From Todiramphus chloris collaris (Eukaryota; Chordata; Aves; Coraciiformes; Alcedinidae): a DNA stretch of 64,000 bases. Position 1 is the first letter of the stretch, and each line of letters begins with the position of its first letter. The position numbers were made by a program, and so were the translations under genes. Below, in pieces: positions 52,401 through 63,691 of the stretch. Under the pieces are notes generated by a model. That model ran no database searches and was not told the origin of the DNA. It worked only from the letters and a program-made list of their open reading frames with translations. The stretch covers positions 7,182,254 through 7,246,253 of the forward strand of contig JANVCC010000030.1 in NCBI GenBank assembly GCA_025345505.1, given 5' to 3'.

Positions 52401-55400
52401 TTTAGACCCAAACTAGCAGACCCATCCCATCACAGAGCTCTGAAAGCTAAGCCTAAGTGCTGTTTGCTCTCACTGTTGGTAAGCATGCTGAACTATCCAA
52501 AGGCTTAGTCCCTTAGTGCCTACATGCTGCAATTACTTGGAAAGGGTGGGAAAGAGACAGGCTGCTGTGCAGAGAACCAAAGCAACCAAAACAAAGAAGT
52601 CCCAGGTGAACATAGAGTACTGCACCTTGCTGTAAGCCAGTATGGCTTTGTAATGGGACAGCTTACTCCAAGTAAAACTGAAGGTACTACTCTCAGCTCC
52701 ACTGCAGAGAAGGCATAGCCCCTGTGGGATGTAAAGCAGAATACTTTACTAGATGTTAAGGTATATATTTAGGTATCTAGTGGACAGCAGCAAGCAATGA
52801 TGAAGTATTTTTCAACTGCATTTACAAAATTTATGTTGATTTCTTCTTATCTGTAAGAGGACCTGTAATCTTCGTATCTCACTCCTAGCAATGACATACC
52901 ACGGATAAATGTTGAGTGCTGATATAGCTGTCTAGATCTTACTTGACTAGGAAAATGGCTGAGTGCAGATGAAGTTTAGGTAACTTAGCTAGCATAAGCC
53001 TGACTTCAGACTGATTTATTTCACTTTTCTTTTTTGTGAGAATTTGAAGGTAATGTCTTCACAAATACGGGTTACTGGGAGAGAATGTGCAAAACCTATA
53101 GACTTTCAAATCAAGGGACTTAATTATATGAAAATCAGTGCAAATCAATGGAACTCATGTTCCTAGATCAACTGGATTCCTATGAAAATGACAAATCTAA
53201 TACAATCAAACTGAAATATTGTAAGTTATGCTCACTCTAGCATAGATCTGGAGTGGCAAGTCACTAAATATTTCAGTTTTATGTTAGAATAAATGAGCAA
53301 AATTTGAGGCACTGCTAAAACTAGTCTTCTTTCTAGTGTCAAGTACAATAAAGGAAAAGGATACTGAAAAAATAAAACATGTGGAGTCCATGTTACTTTT
53401 TAATCTCTTGGCACCTAAGACATGGTTTATTTTTCCTACCACTTTAAATCCTAGCTTGCATCAATGCCAATTTGAATACAACATGACTTTCAGTCAGTTG
53501 ATTTTGGAGTTCCTGCCGATTTTGGTATGATTTTTAAATGGATACCCAAACTGTTTGTGATGGTTAATTGTGTGGTTGATATAATCTCCTTTGCTATGGA
53601 CATGAAGGTGATATTTGTTATGATTTCGGAGATGGAGTATCAGTGGCTGAGGCTTGGTAGTGGAGCAAGGTCTGCTTGGCAGAAGGCAGTATGAGAGTTT
53701 CTACGTGACTTACTGAAGTCTCTACAAATGGGAGAGACAGCAGATCCCAGAGTACGCTTGAATGACTACAAGTTAAACCATTAGATGACTGAGGGTAGGA
53801 TCTGTGTCAGGAAAGGATGGCAAAATTCATTTTTCCAAACTAGGATGCAAAGAATCAGACACAAAGTGTCAAATAAGTTTCTGGTGGATAAGGGAGGTCT
53901 TATGTTTGCATTTGCCTAGAAAAATGCAGATAGAAGAAATCTGAAATGTAAAGCCCCCAAACTAGAGATAAAAAATATATTATATCCACCATCCCACCCC
54001 CCCCCACCATAAAATGCTTTCATTATACATAAAACTTTTTTTTTTTTTTTTTTGGCAACTCGGTGATTGCACATTGTCACTCTTGCTGCCTAACAGGAAA
54101 CAGTTCTGCTCCTAGAGTCAGTCAGACCTACTGTCATGAATACCATATGAGACCTAGGAAAGCCTAGGGAGATCTGGCCTGAGAGTGGAAGATTCAACTT
54201 GGAAAGATGGATAATGGCTAAATGCAGTCTGGGTGAGTTCAGAGCAGGCAGTAGCTGCAGGTGACAGGAGATAGCAGTAACAACTTCTGTTTTTCAGATT
54301 TCTCATCTCCTTGCACTGTTGTTTCCAATGGAAAGGCCAGGGAAAGTGTAGGTCTTGTTATTTTATCTCCAGTCAGATCTTCTGTGATCGAAGAAACATG
54401 CTGGTCTAAACTAGCACTGATGTGGTACCTGATGTTTAACTCCCTATGCAGCACAGAACTACTCTATCATTGTCCTGAGTGGAATTTTACCTTGAGTATA
54501 AATAGGGACTGATTTAAGTATTTGCTTAAGTGATCATCTCAGGTGAGTCCTACCTGTAAGGACCTCTGAAATACCAGCATTTCAGAGCAGCATATGGCAT
54601 TGGCAGGGAAGGATTCCACAGCATGTCAGTAAAAATAAGTGTGTAGATCCCAGAGCTGTAGTTTTGCAGTGTCTCCTAAGCAGGCTGTTGTGTGCTTGTG
54701 TGGGTGGGTTTGGACCAGAAGGGCACAGGCCTTCCCTGTACTTCCCCTGCTGCTCGATGGAAGCTGCTGCAGTAAAGAAAACAGAAAGTTTTCGGACATA
54801 ATTCTGTTTTCTTTTGGGGTCTTTTTATCTTTTATGGCTCATATTTTAGTCTTTCATAAACTAGCAGGCGCTATACTTAGCACAAATCTAAATCAGTAAC
54901 GAAATCCTCTGGAAAGTCCATCTGTACAACTAAAGAAAAAGGCCAAAATATTTTATATCTTACCGTTAAAACAATTCCTCAGCAATAAATCGCTCATGTA
55001 ACTGGAATTAACATAAAGGCTGATTTTTTCATAGTTCTGTAGTTTCAAGGTATTTCTAGGTTTATAAGGGCAGGCAAACATATGGCAAGCCTAAAATCTG
55101 CTCTGTTTTTTATGCTGAGGTGTGTAGTCCAACCATGTATGTAAACCTCGCCTATATGCCTGTATTTTTCAAATCATAACATACATTTCAGACATTTAAA
55201 TTGGATTTATACTGTGCTTCTGGATGTAGCTGAACTTTGTCTATAAGAATGACATCACTTTTTTCTGGAGTTACTAGCATACATGAGAAGAGGAAAATCA
55301 AAAGCAGACTTTTAAGAGGAAAATATCTAACAAAATAAATGGTCTGAACATGCTATATAATGCTTTTGGGTGCTATAAACATTTTATTGTTCCTTGTTTG

Positions 55401-55789
55401 GGAAGAACTGCATAACTCACTGGGGCTCTACAACTTCTGAGTAATGCAGCCATCTCAAAACCTAGCAGATTTATCAGTCATGGCGTTCAAATGAAAATCT
55501 GGGATCTCATTTCCTCCCAAGCCCTTATAAATTTGACCCAGTGTTCAATAATGACTCATCTGCTTGTGTTTCCTTACAGTTGTTACAAGAGACAACTTTG
55601 TATTGAAAGGTGTAATCTGATGGGAGCGCTTTAATGCTGGAGCACTAAATCTATTAACTTATATTTTAAAGAGCACTTTAAAAGAAAACAATACTAGTAG
55701 TAGTAATTACAGAAGATACGGTATTTTGGTTAGAGATTTTTTTTGACAGAAATTAGCAATTGTTCATATCATGAATGCTGTGTAGGCCG
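49401..55789. other. Noncoding DNA, repeat-poor
   Basis: No gene or transposon is recognised. Only the C/T runs near 54000 stand out. Confidence 0.55.
53997..54053. repeat. C9 run and T18 run
   Basis: A C9 run (53997-54005) and a T18 run (54036-54053) lie 30 bases apart. Both are simple, slippage-prone sequence. Confidence 0.85.
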
Positions 55790-56539
55790 TAACTCATGTG
55801 TAGATGAAGTGCAGCACAACTGTCCTGACACGGATACTAAGGGTGCTCTTCCACATGGGGACCTGTTTCATCCCCTGCTTAGCGGCAGAGAAAAGAGAGG
55901 CTCCAGGCGGTGATTTTCTGGGGGCCGTGAACCCACCTGCACTGTGGCACCGGGCTGTGAGACCAGTCGTGGGCCCCTTCGTGCACCGAGGGGACTCTCC
56001 TCGGGTAAGGTGATTAAGCCCAGCTAAGCACACCAGCCAGCCTGCCTCTCTAGTTCCTTATTGTTGTGCTGATTCTTGCAACGGCGCCTCAAGCTGCTGC
56101 CTGCTGCCCTGCAGAGGCTCTTGCTGCAAGCTTGGCAGTGCCAGGGTCTTGCCGTGTTTTGCTTCATTGTGAGGCTACTGTATTGCAAATGAGTTCTGCA
56201 GCAGCTCCACTGCTGGGTGGAAGGCTGCCGAACAGAGCGGCGGACAGCGTTTGGCTGGGAAAGTTCTGTAAATAACACTTCTGCCTCACATTGTTGCCTC
56301 AGATTCACGTGTTTCCAAATTAGGTGGCTGATGGTGCACACGGGCTTCTCCCAGCTCACAGCTACCGTCCACCTCTGTGCGGCCGGAGTGTTTTCCTGTT
56401 GCATCCCGTTGTGACATTGCAACTTAAGCCTTGTCGTGTCCCATGAGGCGACGGCAGCGGCAGCAGACACGTGGGAAGACCTACTATTTCCATGCAAATA
56501 TTCCTCTTACTAATTGTCGTTTCAAAAGGGGAGTAGAAA
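55790..56539. other. GC-moderate shoulder upstream of the HS6ST1 CpG island
   Basis: GC content rises here before the island proper. A donor-like TCGG|GTAAGG (after 56004) and an acceptor-like CTGCCCTGCAG (ending 56114) are present, so a noncoding upstream exon is possible. No coding sequence is recognised. Confidence 0.45.
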
Positions 56540-56800
56540 TTTCGTCCCCCGCGCCGGCCAAGGCTCGCTTCTGGGGTAATCTTAGGGTGGCATACAACGA
56601 CTCCTCCTGAAAGCACCGCGAGCTGCGTGTGCCAGCGAGCCGCAGCCCACTCGGGTCTACAGCGCGGGAGCTTTAAGAGGCCGCCCCGCCAGGGCCACGG
56701 CCGCCCCCGGCGCTGGGAGCCGCGGCCTGGGGAGCCGAGGCCGGGCAAGGCTGCGGGCGGAGCCTCCGCGCCGAGAGCTGAGCGCAGCGCGGGCCCGCTG

Positions 56801-56842
56801 CCGCCGCCGCTCGGTGTGTCCCCGCCGCCGCTCGGTGTGTCC
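56801..56842 (+). repeat. Exact 21-bp tandem duplication in the CpG island
   Basis: Two adjacent, identical 21-base units (CCGCCGCCGCTCGGTGTGTCC) lie about 560 bp upstream of the HS6ST1 ATG. The perfect identity suggests a recent duplication or repeat instability. A variable copy number is possible but not shown. Confidence 0.9.
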
Positions 56843-57037
56843 CCGCAGCCGGGCGGGCTCGGGGCGGTACGGGCGGCGGCGGCGCTGTGCATGCCGGGCG
56901 CGGGGCGGCGCGGGCAGGAAGCGCTCGCTCCCGGCCGAGCCGAACCCGTGTGCAGCCGGCGGCGGGGGCGGGCACTGCCCTGCCGGTGCCGCTGGGGCTG
57001 AGGCGCGGCGGAGCGCCGCCGCGGAGGCAGCGGCGGG

Positions 57038-57055
57038 ATGGGGTTGGCTTCCTGA
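57038..57055 (+). promoter_or_regulatory. Short upstream ORF (5 codons) in the HS6ST1 leader region
   Basis: ATG at 57038 with G at -3 and G at +4 encodes MGLAS and then TGA. It matters only if transcription of HS6ST1 begins upstream of it, which the sequence cannot show. Another ATG at 56891 opens a 36-codon frame that ends at 57001. Confidence 0.4.
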
Positions 57056-57058
57056 AGC

Positions 57059-57087
57059 GGGGTGGGGGGGGGGGAGGGCGGGAGGGG
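57059..57087 (+). promoter_or_regulatory. G-run with G-quadruplex potential
   Basis: About 310-340 bp upstream of the HS6ST1 ATG there is a run of eleven G, preceded by a four-G run and followed by further G3-G5 runs separated by single bases. This satisfies the simple four-run rule for G-quadruplex folding on the + (mRNA-like) strand. Formation in cells is inferred only. Confidence 0.6.
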
Positions 57088-57387
57088 GCTGGTTTTGCAT
57101 TTCGGTCCTTCTCCGCCCCTCTCCTGCTCCTCTCTCCGAAGTTCGCCGCTCTGCCGCGGCCCCTCCGGAGCGGCCGGCTGCGGGCTGCCCCGCTCCCGGC
57201 GCTGCTCGGTGGCGGCGCGGGCGGGGACGGCGGGGAGCCGAGGCAAGGCGGGGAGCGGCCCGCCGCCCCCGGGGGAGGCTTTGCTCCGGGGAGCAGCGGG
57301 GGGAGGCGGTTGGCACAGACGCTGGGCTCCGCCGCCCGCCCCCCGGCACCGCCGCCGTTGTCTGCCCAGCGCTGGCAGCCCCGGGAG

Positions 57388-57426
57388 ATGGTGACACATG
57401 AAGCGTGCGGGAAGGACCATGGTTGA
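57388..57426 (+). promoter_or_regulatory. Overlapping upstream ORF across the HS6ST1 start codons
   Basis: A 12-codon ORF (MVTHEACGKDHG, then TGA) begins ten bases upstream of the first HS6ST1 ATG in another frame. Its start has G at -3 and G at +4, a strong scanning context, better than that of the first HS6ST1 ATG. It overlaps ATG 57398 and ATG 57419, and its TGA (57424-57426) falls just past the second ATG. Overlapping uORFs usually lower main-frame translation. The effect here is inferred and depends on the transcription start lying upstream. Confidence 0.7.
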
Positions 57427-57915
57427 GAGGACCAGCAAGTTCTTGCTGATCGTGGCCGTCTCGGTGTGCTTCATGCTTATCCTGTACCAGTACGTGGGGC
57501 CGGGGCTGAGCCTGGGTTCCCCCAGCGGCCGCTCCTACTCGGAGGAGCTGGACCTCTTTCCCACGCCGGACCCGCACTACGTGAAGAAGTACTACTTCCC
57601 CGTGCGGGAGCTGGAGCGGGAGCTCGCCTTCGACATGAAGGGCGAGGACGTGATCGTCTTTCTGCACATCCAGAAGACCGGCGGCACCACGTTCGGCCGC
57701 CACCTGGTGCAGAACGTGCGGCTGGAGGTGCCCTGCGACTGCCGGCCCGGGCAGAAGAAGTGCACCTGCTACCGCCCCAACCGCCGGGAGACCTGGCTCT
57801 TCTCCCGCTTCTCCACGGGCTGGAGCTGCGGGCTGCACGCCGACTGGACCGAGCTCACCAACTGCGTGCCCGGAGTGCTGGACCGCCGGGAGAGCGCCGC
57901 TGCCAAGACGCCCAG
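57398..57915 (+). CDS. HS6ST1: Heparan sulfate 6-O-sulfotransferase 1, coding exon 1 (partial gene)
   Basis: HS6ST1 is a Golgi type II membrane enzyme that moves sulfate from PAPS to the 6-O position of glucosamine in heparan sulfate, tuning FGF, VEGF and Wnt signalling. This exon encodes residues 1-172 plus two bases of an Arg codon. Residues 15-32 form the single membrane anchor after a short basic cytoplasmic tail. A stem with FPTPDPHY (54-61) follows, then the PAPS 5'-phosphosulfate loop QKTGGTTFG (92-100), a Cys-rich stretch (C113, C115, C122, C124) and WSCGLHADWTEL (142-153), whose His is a likely catalytic residue. The sequence closely fits remembered vertebrate HS6ST1 and differs clearly from HS6ST2 in the N-terminal anchor. 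The exon ends CCCAG|GTACC, a good splice donor where the coding homology stops. The first ATG (57398) has a weak context; an in-frame ATG at 57419 (Met8, ACCATGG) is strong and may be the main start. Exon 2 (LRDPVSRYLSE onward) is outside the window. Confidence 0.96.
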
Positions 57916-60900
57916 GTACCGGCCCGCCGCCGTCTCCCCCATCCCCGTTGCCCCTCGGGCCGCGCTCTCCGCCGCCGTCCACCCGAGCCCGTTCCCTCTT
58001 GAGTCGCCCTTCCACTGTTGAGCCCCCCTCCCTGTGCTTCGATGCGTGCTCTAAGGTGCCGTGTCCCAACCGGCCCCGAACGTATCCTCAGCTGCTTCAC
58101 CTGTTCTCTTCCGTCCTCCAGGCTGTGCCCTGCACCTTCCCTAGGCGTTCCCAGGCAAATAGGCTGCTCTTTCCCTCACACGTACCAACCACACCGCATC
58201 CTCAGCCGGTCTTCTGCTCTTGCAGCTTCTGTGGACCACTTAGTAAGCCTGTGAATGTCTGTGGCTTGCTCTCTTTTGTAAACATTTAGTCTTTATCTCA
58301 GACCTCACTTGCCACCTCTTAGTGTCCATTATACCATATCCTAGCTTCAAGCTTGCCTTTGCAATCAGCTTTGCCCCTTTTCCTTCAGATGAAATTGTTC
58401 TCCAGTGCAGCTGAGGAGAGGCACACCAGCCTAGCAGTCCTCATGTTTACCTCATTGGTTTACCCCCTAATCTGTTTGATAGTCTTTTACACATGGCAGA
58501 AAACATTCCTTAAACACCCTTTAATATATCCCTTGCTGTTTATCTTGGTGGGAGACCCGAGGTGAAATCTGGTGGGGAAAGGAGGTACTTTGTACCTGTT
58601 CCTTCTGTCTGCCTCTTCTGTGCACCAGGAGAGAAGGAAAGTCATCCTAAAGCACCCCTCAGTGCATCCACGTTGAACACCAATGTATCTCTCTCCTCTT
58701 ATCCCATTACTTCTCCACCTTGTCTCTTTATAAGCTTCAGAGGAATTCTAAGTACTCTGATAAAGGCAGTGGATTATATTAAGATTTCCAAAGATTATGT
58801 TCAGTGTACCTTTGTGTCTTTCATTCCAGGAGACAGTCTTTTTAATTGATCATTATTTTGTAACTATATGTACATCTTTCTTGACATATCAGCGTTTTTC
58901 TTCTGGTGCTTTGTAATCTGATTGCCCTAAAGTTTCATTCTTAAAGGTGTCTAAGATCTTACGCTAACATTTGCTTATGCAATAGGCTTTGTTTATATGA
59001 ATATTGTTAATATCATACACAATCTTTTTGGTGAAAAGTGGCTTTTAAGAAAGTATGTTTCAGCATTGTAATTGGGTTTTCTCTGGATTTTTGTTTTGCT
59101 TTGTTTTTAAAGCTGTTTTAATTTTTTTTTTTTTTTAACCTGAAGCTGTGTGTGATTGCCGGGCTTCTTCATTGTCTGTCATGATTGCTGCTGTTTCCAA
59201 CCCGTTTCAGTGTTAGTCATCCAAGTACTATGCTCAGATTGCTGTCATGCTGCCTGACCCAGGAGCAGCAAACTGAAGTATGTATCTAAAAGGCTGAGTA
59301 TTCAGGCTTTCCTCTGGGCTCTTATTTTGTTAATAAGGTGCTTGAAAACACCTATAAATGAAATATCCTTATCCCATCTGGTTGCTGTTGAGATTTTAGT
59401 GTTGTAAGGAAAAATTCACAAAGTTCAAATTTGAAGTAAAAAAAAAAGAAACGAAAAATTACCCATTTTGTGAACCTTGGCACTTGACTAGCAAAGCATT
59501 AACCTCACAGAAAGACCTTTGTGGGTTTATGAATTGTTTCAGAGCCTTGTGTGCTTCTCTTGGCAGTTTTGTACTCAAATCTGCAATGTGTTGAGTATTT
59601 AACTGTCGCATCTTATTTAGCAGTTGGGTTTTTTGTATGTGTACCTGAGAACAGGACCCTTCAGGTTGTGAAGTAGCAATTAAATTCCGTACTGTAACTC
59701 ATAGGAAGTTGAGACCCAGAAATCTATTGCCTCATCTCAGATGCTTGTAAATAGGATTTTCTTTGCCATTTTATTGGGACATCAGGAACTGTGTGTTCCT
59801 TATGCTTCTTAATTGTCTTGACTTTTTGTTTTTATTAGTTTTTTTTTTAATTTTGGTTATGTGGGAAAAATAATTAATCTTGTCCCATTGTCTTATGTCT
59901 TTCTATATCCAGACATAGTTCTCTAATGTGGTCTTAAATCTGAATTTGAAGTTCCATTATATCTGAATTAGAACTTGGTTTTTGGTAGCATAAGAACAAT
60001 CATGTGGAAGTTTTAGATAATTTAAGGTTTATTGCTTTGGTCTGTTAAACAAAAAACCAGAATTTACTGTTCATTGTATCCTGGGGATGGTTTTGATGCA
60101 CTGAACAGCTGCTGGTTATTTTAGTAATACTGTCCTAGCATCCTGCTCTGTTGTACTGCAGTCCATTCAGTAGCTGTCTTCTCCAAACTATTATTTTATG
60201 TTGAAGAAAATTGGGAATAACAGTTAAGCAGCACTTGTTTAAAATGAAAATTTGATGGATTTTCTTTGTTGGAAGAGGATAGTCTTCTATTATGTCCATT
60301 ATGCAACGAGCGATATAACTTTATTTCTCCATTGTGACCGTTGGGTCTCTCATGCTGAAACAGCACATGTTTTTGCGTAAGGCATAGGTTAGAAACGCTA
60401 CTGTTTTATAATAGAAGTGAATTATCAAAATATCTTTTGCCTTCAAAAGAAGGAAGAGAAAAGAGCATCAGACAACCATTTTGTCAGGGTTCACTGAGAT
60501 TCTAACATTATCCACTCTGTTTTGGAGTAGTCGTCAAATTCAACTTTTAAAGCTAATGTTCTGGCCTCTGTATTTGCTGCTTAGTGTGAAGTTTAAACCT
60601 TTGTTTTTCCAACTATCTGTTTCTCCCCCAAGACAAAACAGCTGACTTGCGGTTACAAATAAATCTGCCTTGTAGTGACTGTTGGAAGGCATGAAGGTCA
60701 TTCAGTATTGCCCACATGTACAAACCATGAGCTTAAAGCTGTGAACTTGGTAAGGAATGCAGTTTTGTCACTGCACAGTGACATTGCACTGCATTCCATA
60801 ACCTGTGCACGGTACATAAATTTGCCATGCAATTGCTCTTTTTATTGTTTTGCTGTTCTGTGTTAGACTTAATGATTAGGAGCCCTAGATTCCTCAAGGC

Positions 60901-63691
60901 TGCAACTTTTTTCTTCTGTTTGTCTTTTGAATTGATACAGTAAGCAGTTAGAAAGGGCTGGTTTAGCTCTAATGGGTCAACGCTCTTTAAAAAAAAAAAA
61001 AGCAGCAAACTACAGGTTTTCATGCCTCTCCTTCCCCACCCTGCTAGTGACTTTCTCTGTTTTGCATTCAGAAGACTTCTAGACAAGCACTTCTTGAAGT
61101 AAATGTTATGTTTTATACACAGCCAGTAAAAGATAGAGGTTGATTTGTCTGGGGGCTGTAAAACTTGGGATTCCAAGCAACTCTGAAGCTGGCTGCATTT
61201 ATCACTTTAGTCACTTAGCTGCAGTTCTCTTCAGTTGTAGTAGAGGGCAAATTCCAAGATTTTGGCAATGGAGGCCTGTTTATTCCTTGTACTGTTAGGC
61301 ATAAGTAACTTCTGGAAAAGACTTTTTTAAAAAAAAAAAGCAGTAATACTGGGATACATGCTTTGAGTCATCAGGATGATATTTCAGAAAGCAGAGGCTA
61401 AGCAGTTTCTGTGAGCTGCTCCCTTAAATTTGTCTCACCTAAAATTGCAAGAGATCTAACCTTTTCAGTTGATTCTGAAAGAAAGCCAATCTCAGTTCTT
61501 TAGTTTGGCTTCCAGAATTAGAAAAATCTGTCAAGTCATCCACTTGTAACTTGTCAGTCTTCTCTGTTAAGGGACTGAATGAAAACCCTTAGAGGTGTTG
61601 GAAAGGTTCCCTTGTGAGCCCCTGGAGGAGATGGGGTTCAGTGCCCTTCTGGCTGCATCCTTCTTCTGTGCTCCCAACACAGGAGCAGAGCTAGGTGTTC
61701 TGAAGTTGTCCTTGTAGGACACTTCGTGCTTGAGCCTCACTCTAATGTTATGTGCTGCAGGAACAATAAAACAAATAAAATACGGTGAAGGAATTCTATG
61801 TGCTTCCTCTCCTTCCTCTTCTCAAAAAACCAAACCAAACAAACACGAACAACCCAGGTGTGGTTGCTGTCCTACTGGTTTCTTCTGCCTCATGAAAACA
61901 AGAGCATCTGCGCTGGCATTGTCCGGAAGACACATTATTCACGTGGAGAGGATTTTGAGGCATACAGCTCCTTTAAAGCTACATTCGTAGGAGCTGCCTT
62001 TTGCTGTGGAGAACCCATGTGCTTGGTAGAGTGTTGGAAGGGTATTGATGACTCTGTGCTCCCCCAGCTCACACGCATGCTCTGCCTTCTGTTACACTGT
62101 TTCAAGCACTAGGGATTTATTTATTTATGTTATTAATGAGCTGCCTCAAGACACTACCTTGGTCTTGACTTAGTGTGTGTGTTTCTGTGGTAGCCTGTCA
62201 TATAAGTTCAGCTTCTGAGTTTATCTATGGACAAAAAAAAAAATGGACTAAAGTATTTCTTAGTGATTCCAAAAGCATGTGCATGCTTCCAATTTCAGTA
62301 TTTCTTCTTAAGATTTCGTATGCTTTACAAATAAATTGTAATTCGCATACTTTTAAAAAGTAAGAAATCTATGGCAGGTTAGTAAAGCCTACTGCTGAAC
62401 AGATTGGTCCAAGCTTTAGAATCTCTCTGATAAGCTATTTACAGCTTAAGTTTTGGGTTGGATTTATTTTAAAAGAAACAATTAACAGGGCTCAGCAGTT
62501 TGTTAGTTTGATTTTTCTGAAGTGTGAACTTTCACAGCTTCCAACCACATTTCTGTCCTTTTGCAGGGATCTGTTCTTGATGAGGTTTTTATTATATGTG
62601 TGCCTAGGAGCTGCAGAGACACGTTGTCAAGAGACCAACTGTTGGAGAATGAAAGGCTTTACCAAATCATTTTTATAATATTAGCACTTTTTAAAAGCTT
62701 AGGCTTATCATTCTTTGTGGATCTGTGTGCTGAATGTTGTGAAATACCAGGGAGCAAGGGGCGTTTTTTCTACTCGCCACTTGGACTCATACTAGTTTCT
62801 CTTAAAGATGGGTTGGGAAATACCAGTATGAAGCTATTTTCAGTATCCTGATTCTTCTCTCAAATCCTGATCATGTGGAGCATTTAAAAGCCTGCTAGTG
62901 TGATAGGAAACCTCTTGTATGTGGTTGTGCGTACTTGGAAAGCCAGGTTGATCTTTCGGAGCCAATCAATCTGAAGGGCTGGATAGTTTTGCAGTGGAAA
63001 TCTTAAAGGTGACAAAGTAACTAAAAGTAGCTGAAAGCTGGAACTCGTCAAATAGCTGCTGGAAGTTTGCAGCACTGTATTTATCTGATTCGCTAGTATA
63101 CCAGCTTTGATTACACCTACTTTTTTTTTTTTCTGGTCAGAAAAGCAAAAGGATGTGTCTCAGCTATGTCTCTGCATGAGTCTATGCTTATACTAACCTG
63201 ATTTTGCAAAACTAGACATTTGGCTGGTTTTCATTAATATTTAAACAAAAGTTGCTTTATGACATAGTAGTATTGTTTTTCTGATTACAAGTTTGCAACC
63301 ACTCTTTACCTAGACCTCAGATTTTGCCCTGATTTCCCACTCTGCAAATAAAAATGTATGCTATTTGGAGTAATATCTTTGCCTTTGGGTTTTTTATGTT
63401 TTGTTTCTTTATAGCAGTTTAGAAATTATTACTTTAAAAGAGCTGGCTTGAATTTTATTAGTAACTGGATGCTTTGATATATACTCCCAGTATGAGAACA
63501 GTCTTTAAGGCATGGCCCACTGGAAATGTACAGTGGATGTATTCCACCCCACTAGTGCATGCAGACTTTTTGTGGTTAATTTCTTAGAAATTACAGTTTG
63601 TATTATTTTGTGCTGACTGTCTTGGCCAAAGCAATCCCATGCCCTGTTTTCAAGGTTCTGCTGCTAGTGGTCCTGCTTTGGCTGTTTGAAA
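57916..63691 (+). other. HS6ST1: HS6ST1 intron 1, 5' part
   Basis: Intron 1 begins at the GT after 57915 and continues past the window. Known vertebrate HS6ST1 genes have a very long first intron, which fits. The first ~150 bases remain CpG-rich; then the DNA becomes AT- and T-rich with a T15 run at 59122-59136. If the donor were not used, the frame would stay open to a stop at 58019-58021, adding about 34 unrelated Pro/Ala-rich residues. I see no second coding exon here. Confidence 0.85.

Larger units (their letters stand above)
56540..58080 (+). promoter_or_regulatory. CpG island promoter of HS6ST1
   Basis: Base composition changes sharply from AT-rich DNA to a very GC- and CpG-dense block that spans the region 5' of the HS6ST1 start, all of coding exon 1 and the first part of intron 1. 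GC boxes are visible at 56965-56972 (GGGGCGGG) and 57219-57226 (GGGCGGGG). I see no TATA box. This is the usual TATA-less, dispersed-start promoter of a broadly used gene. The exact start site is not visible. Confidence 0.85.

Noticed and set aside
57001-58069. Long antisense and alternative frames over the HS6ST1 CpG island (up to 470 codons)
   Set aside because: They are products of GC-rich sequence with few stops. Their Pro/Ala/Arg/Gly composition and lack of homology contrast with the clear HS6ST1 frame.
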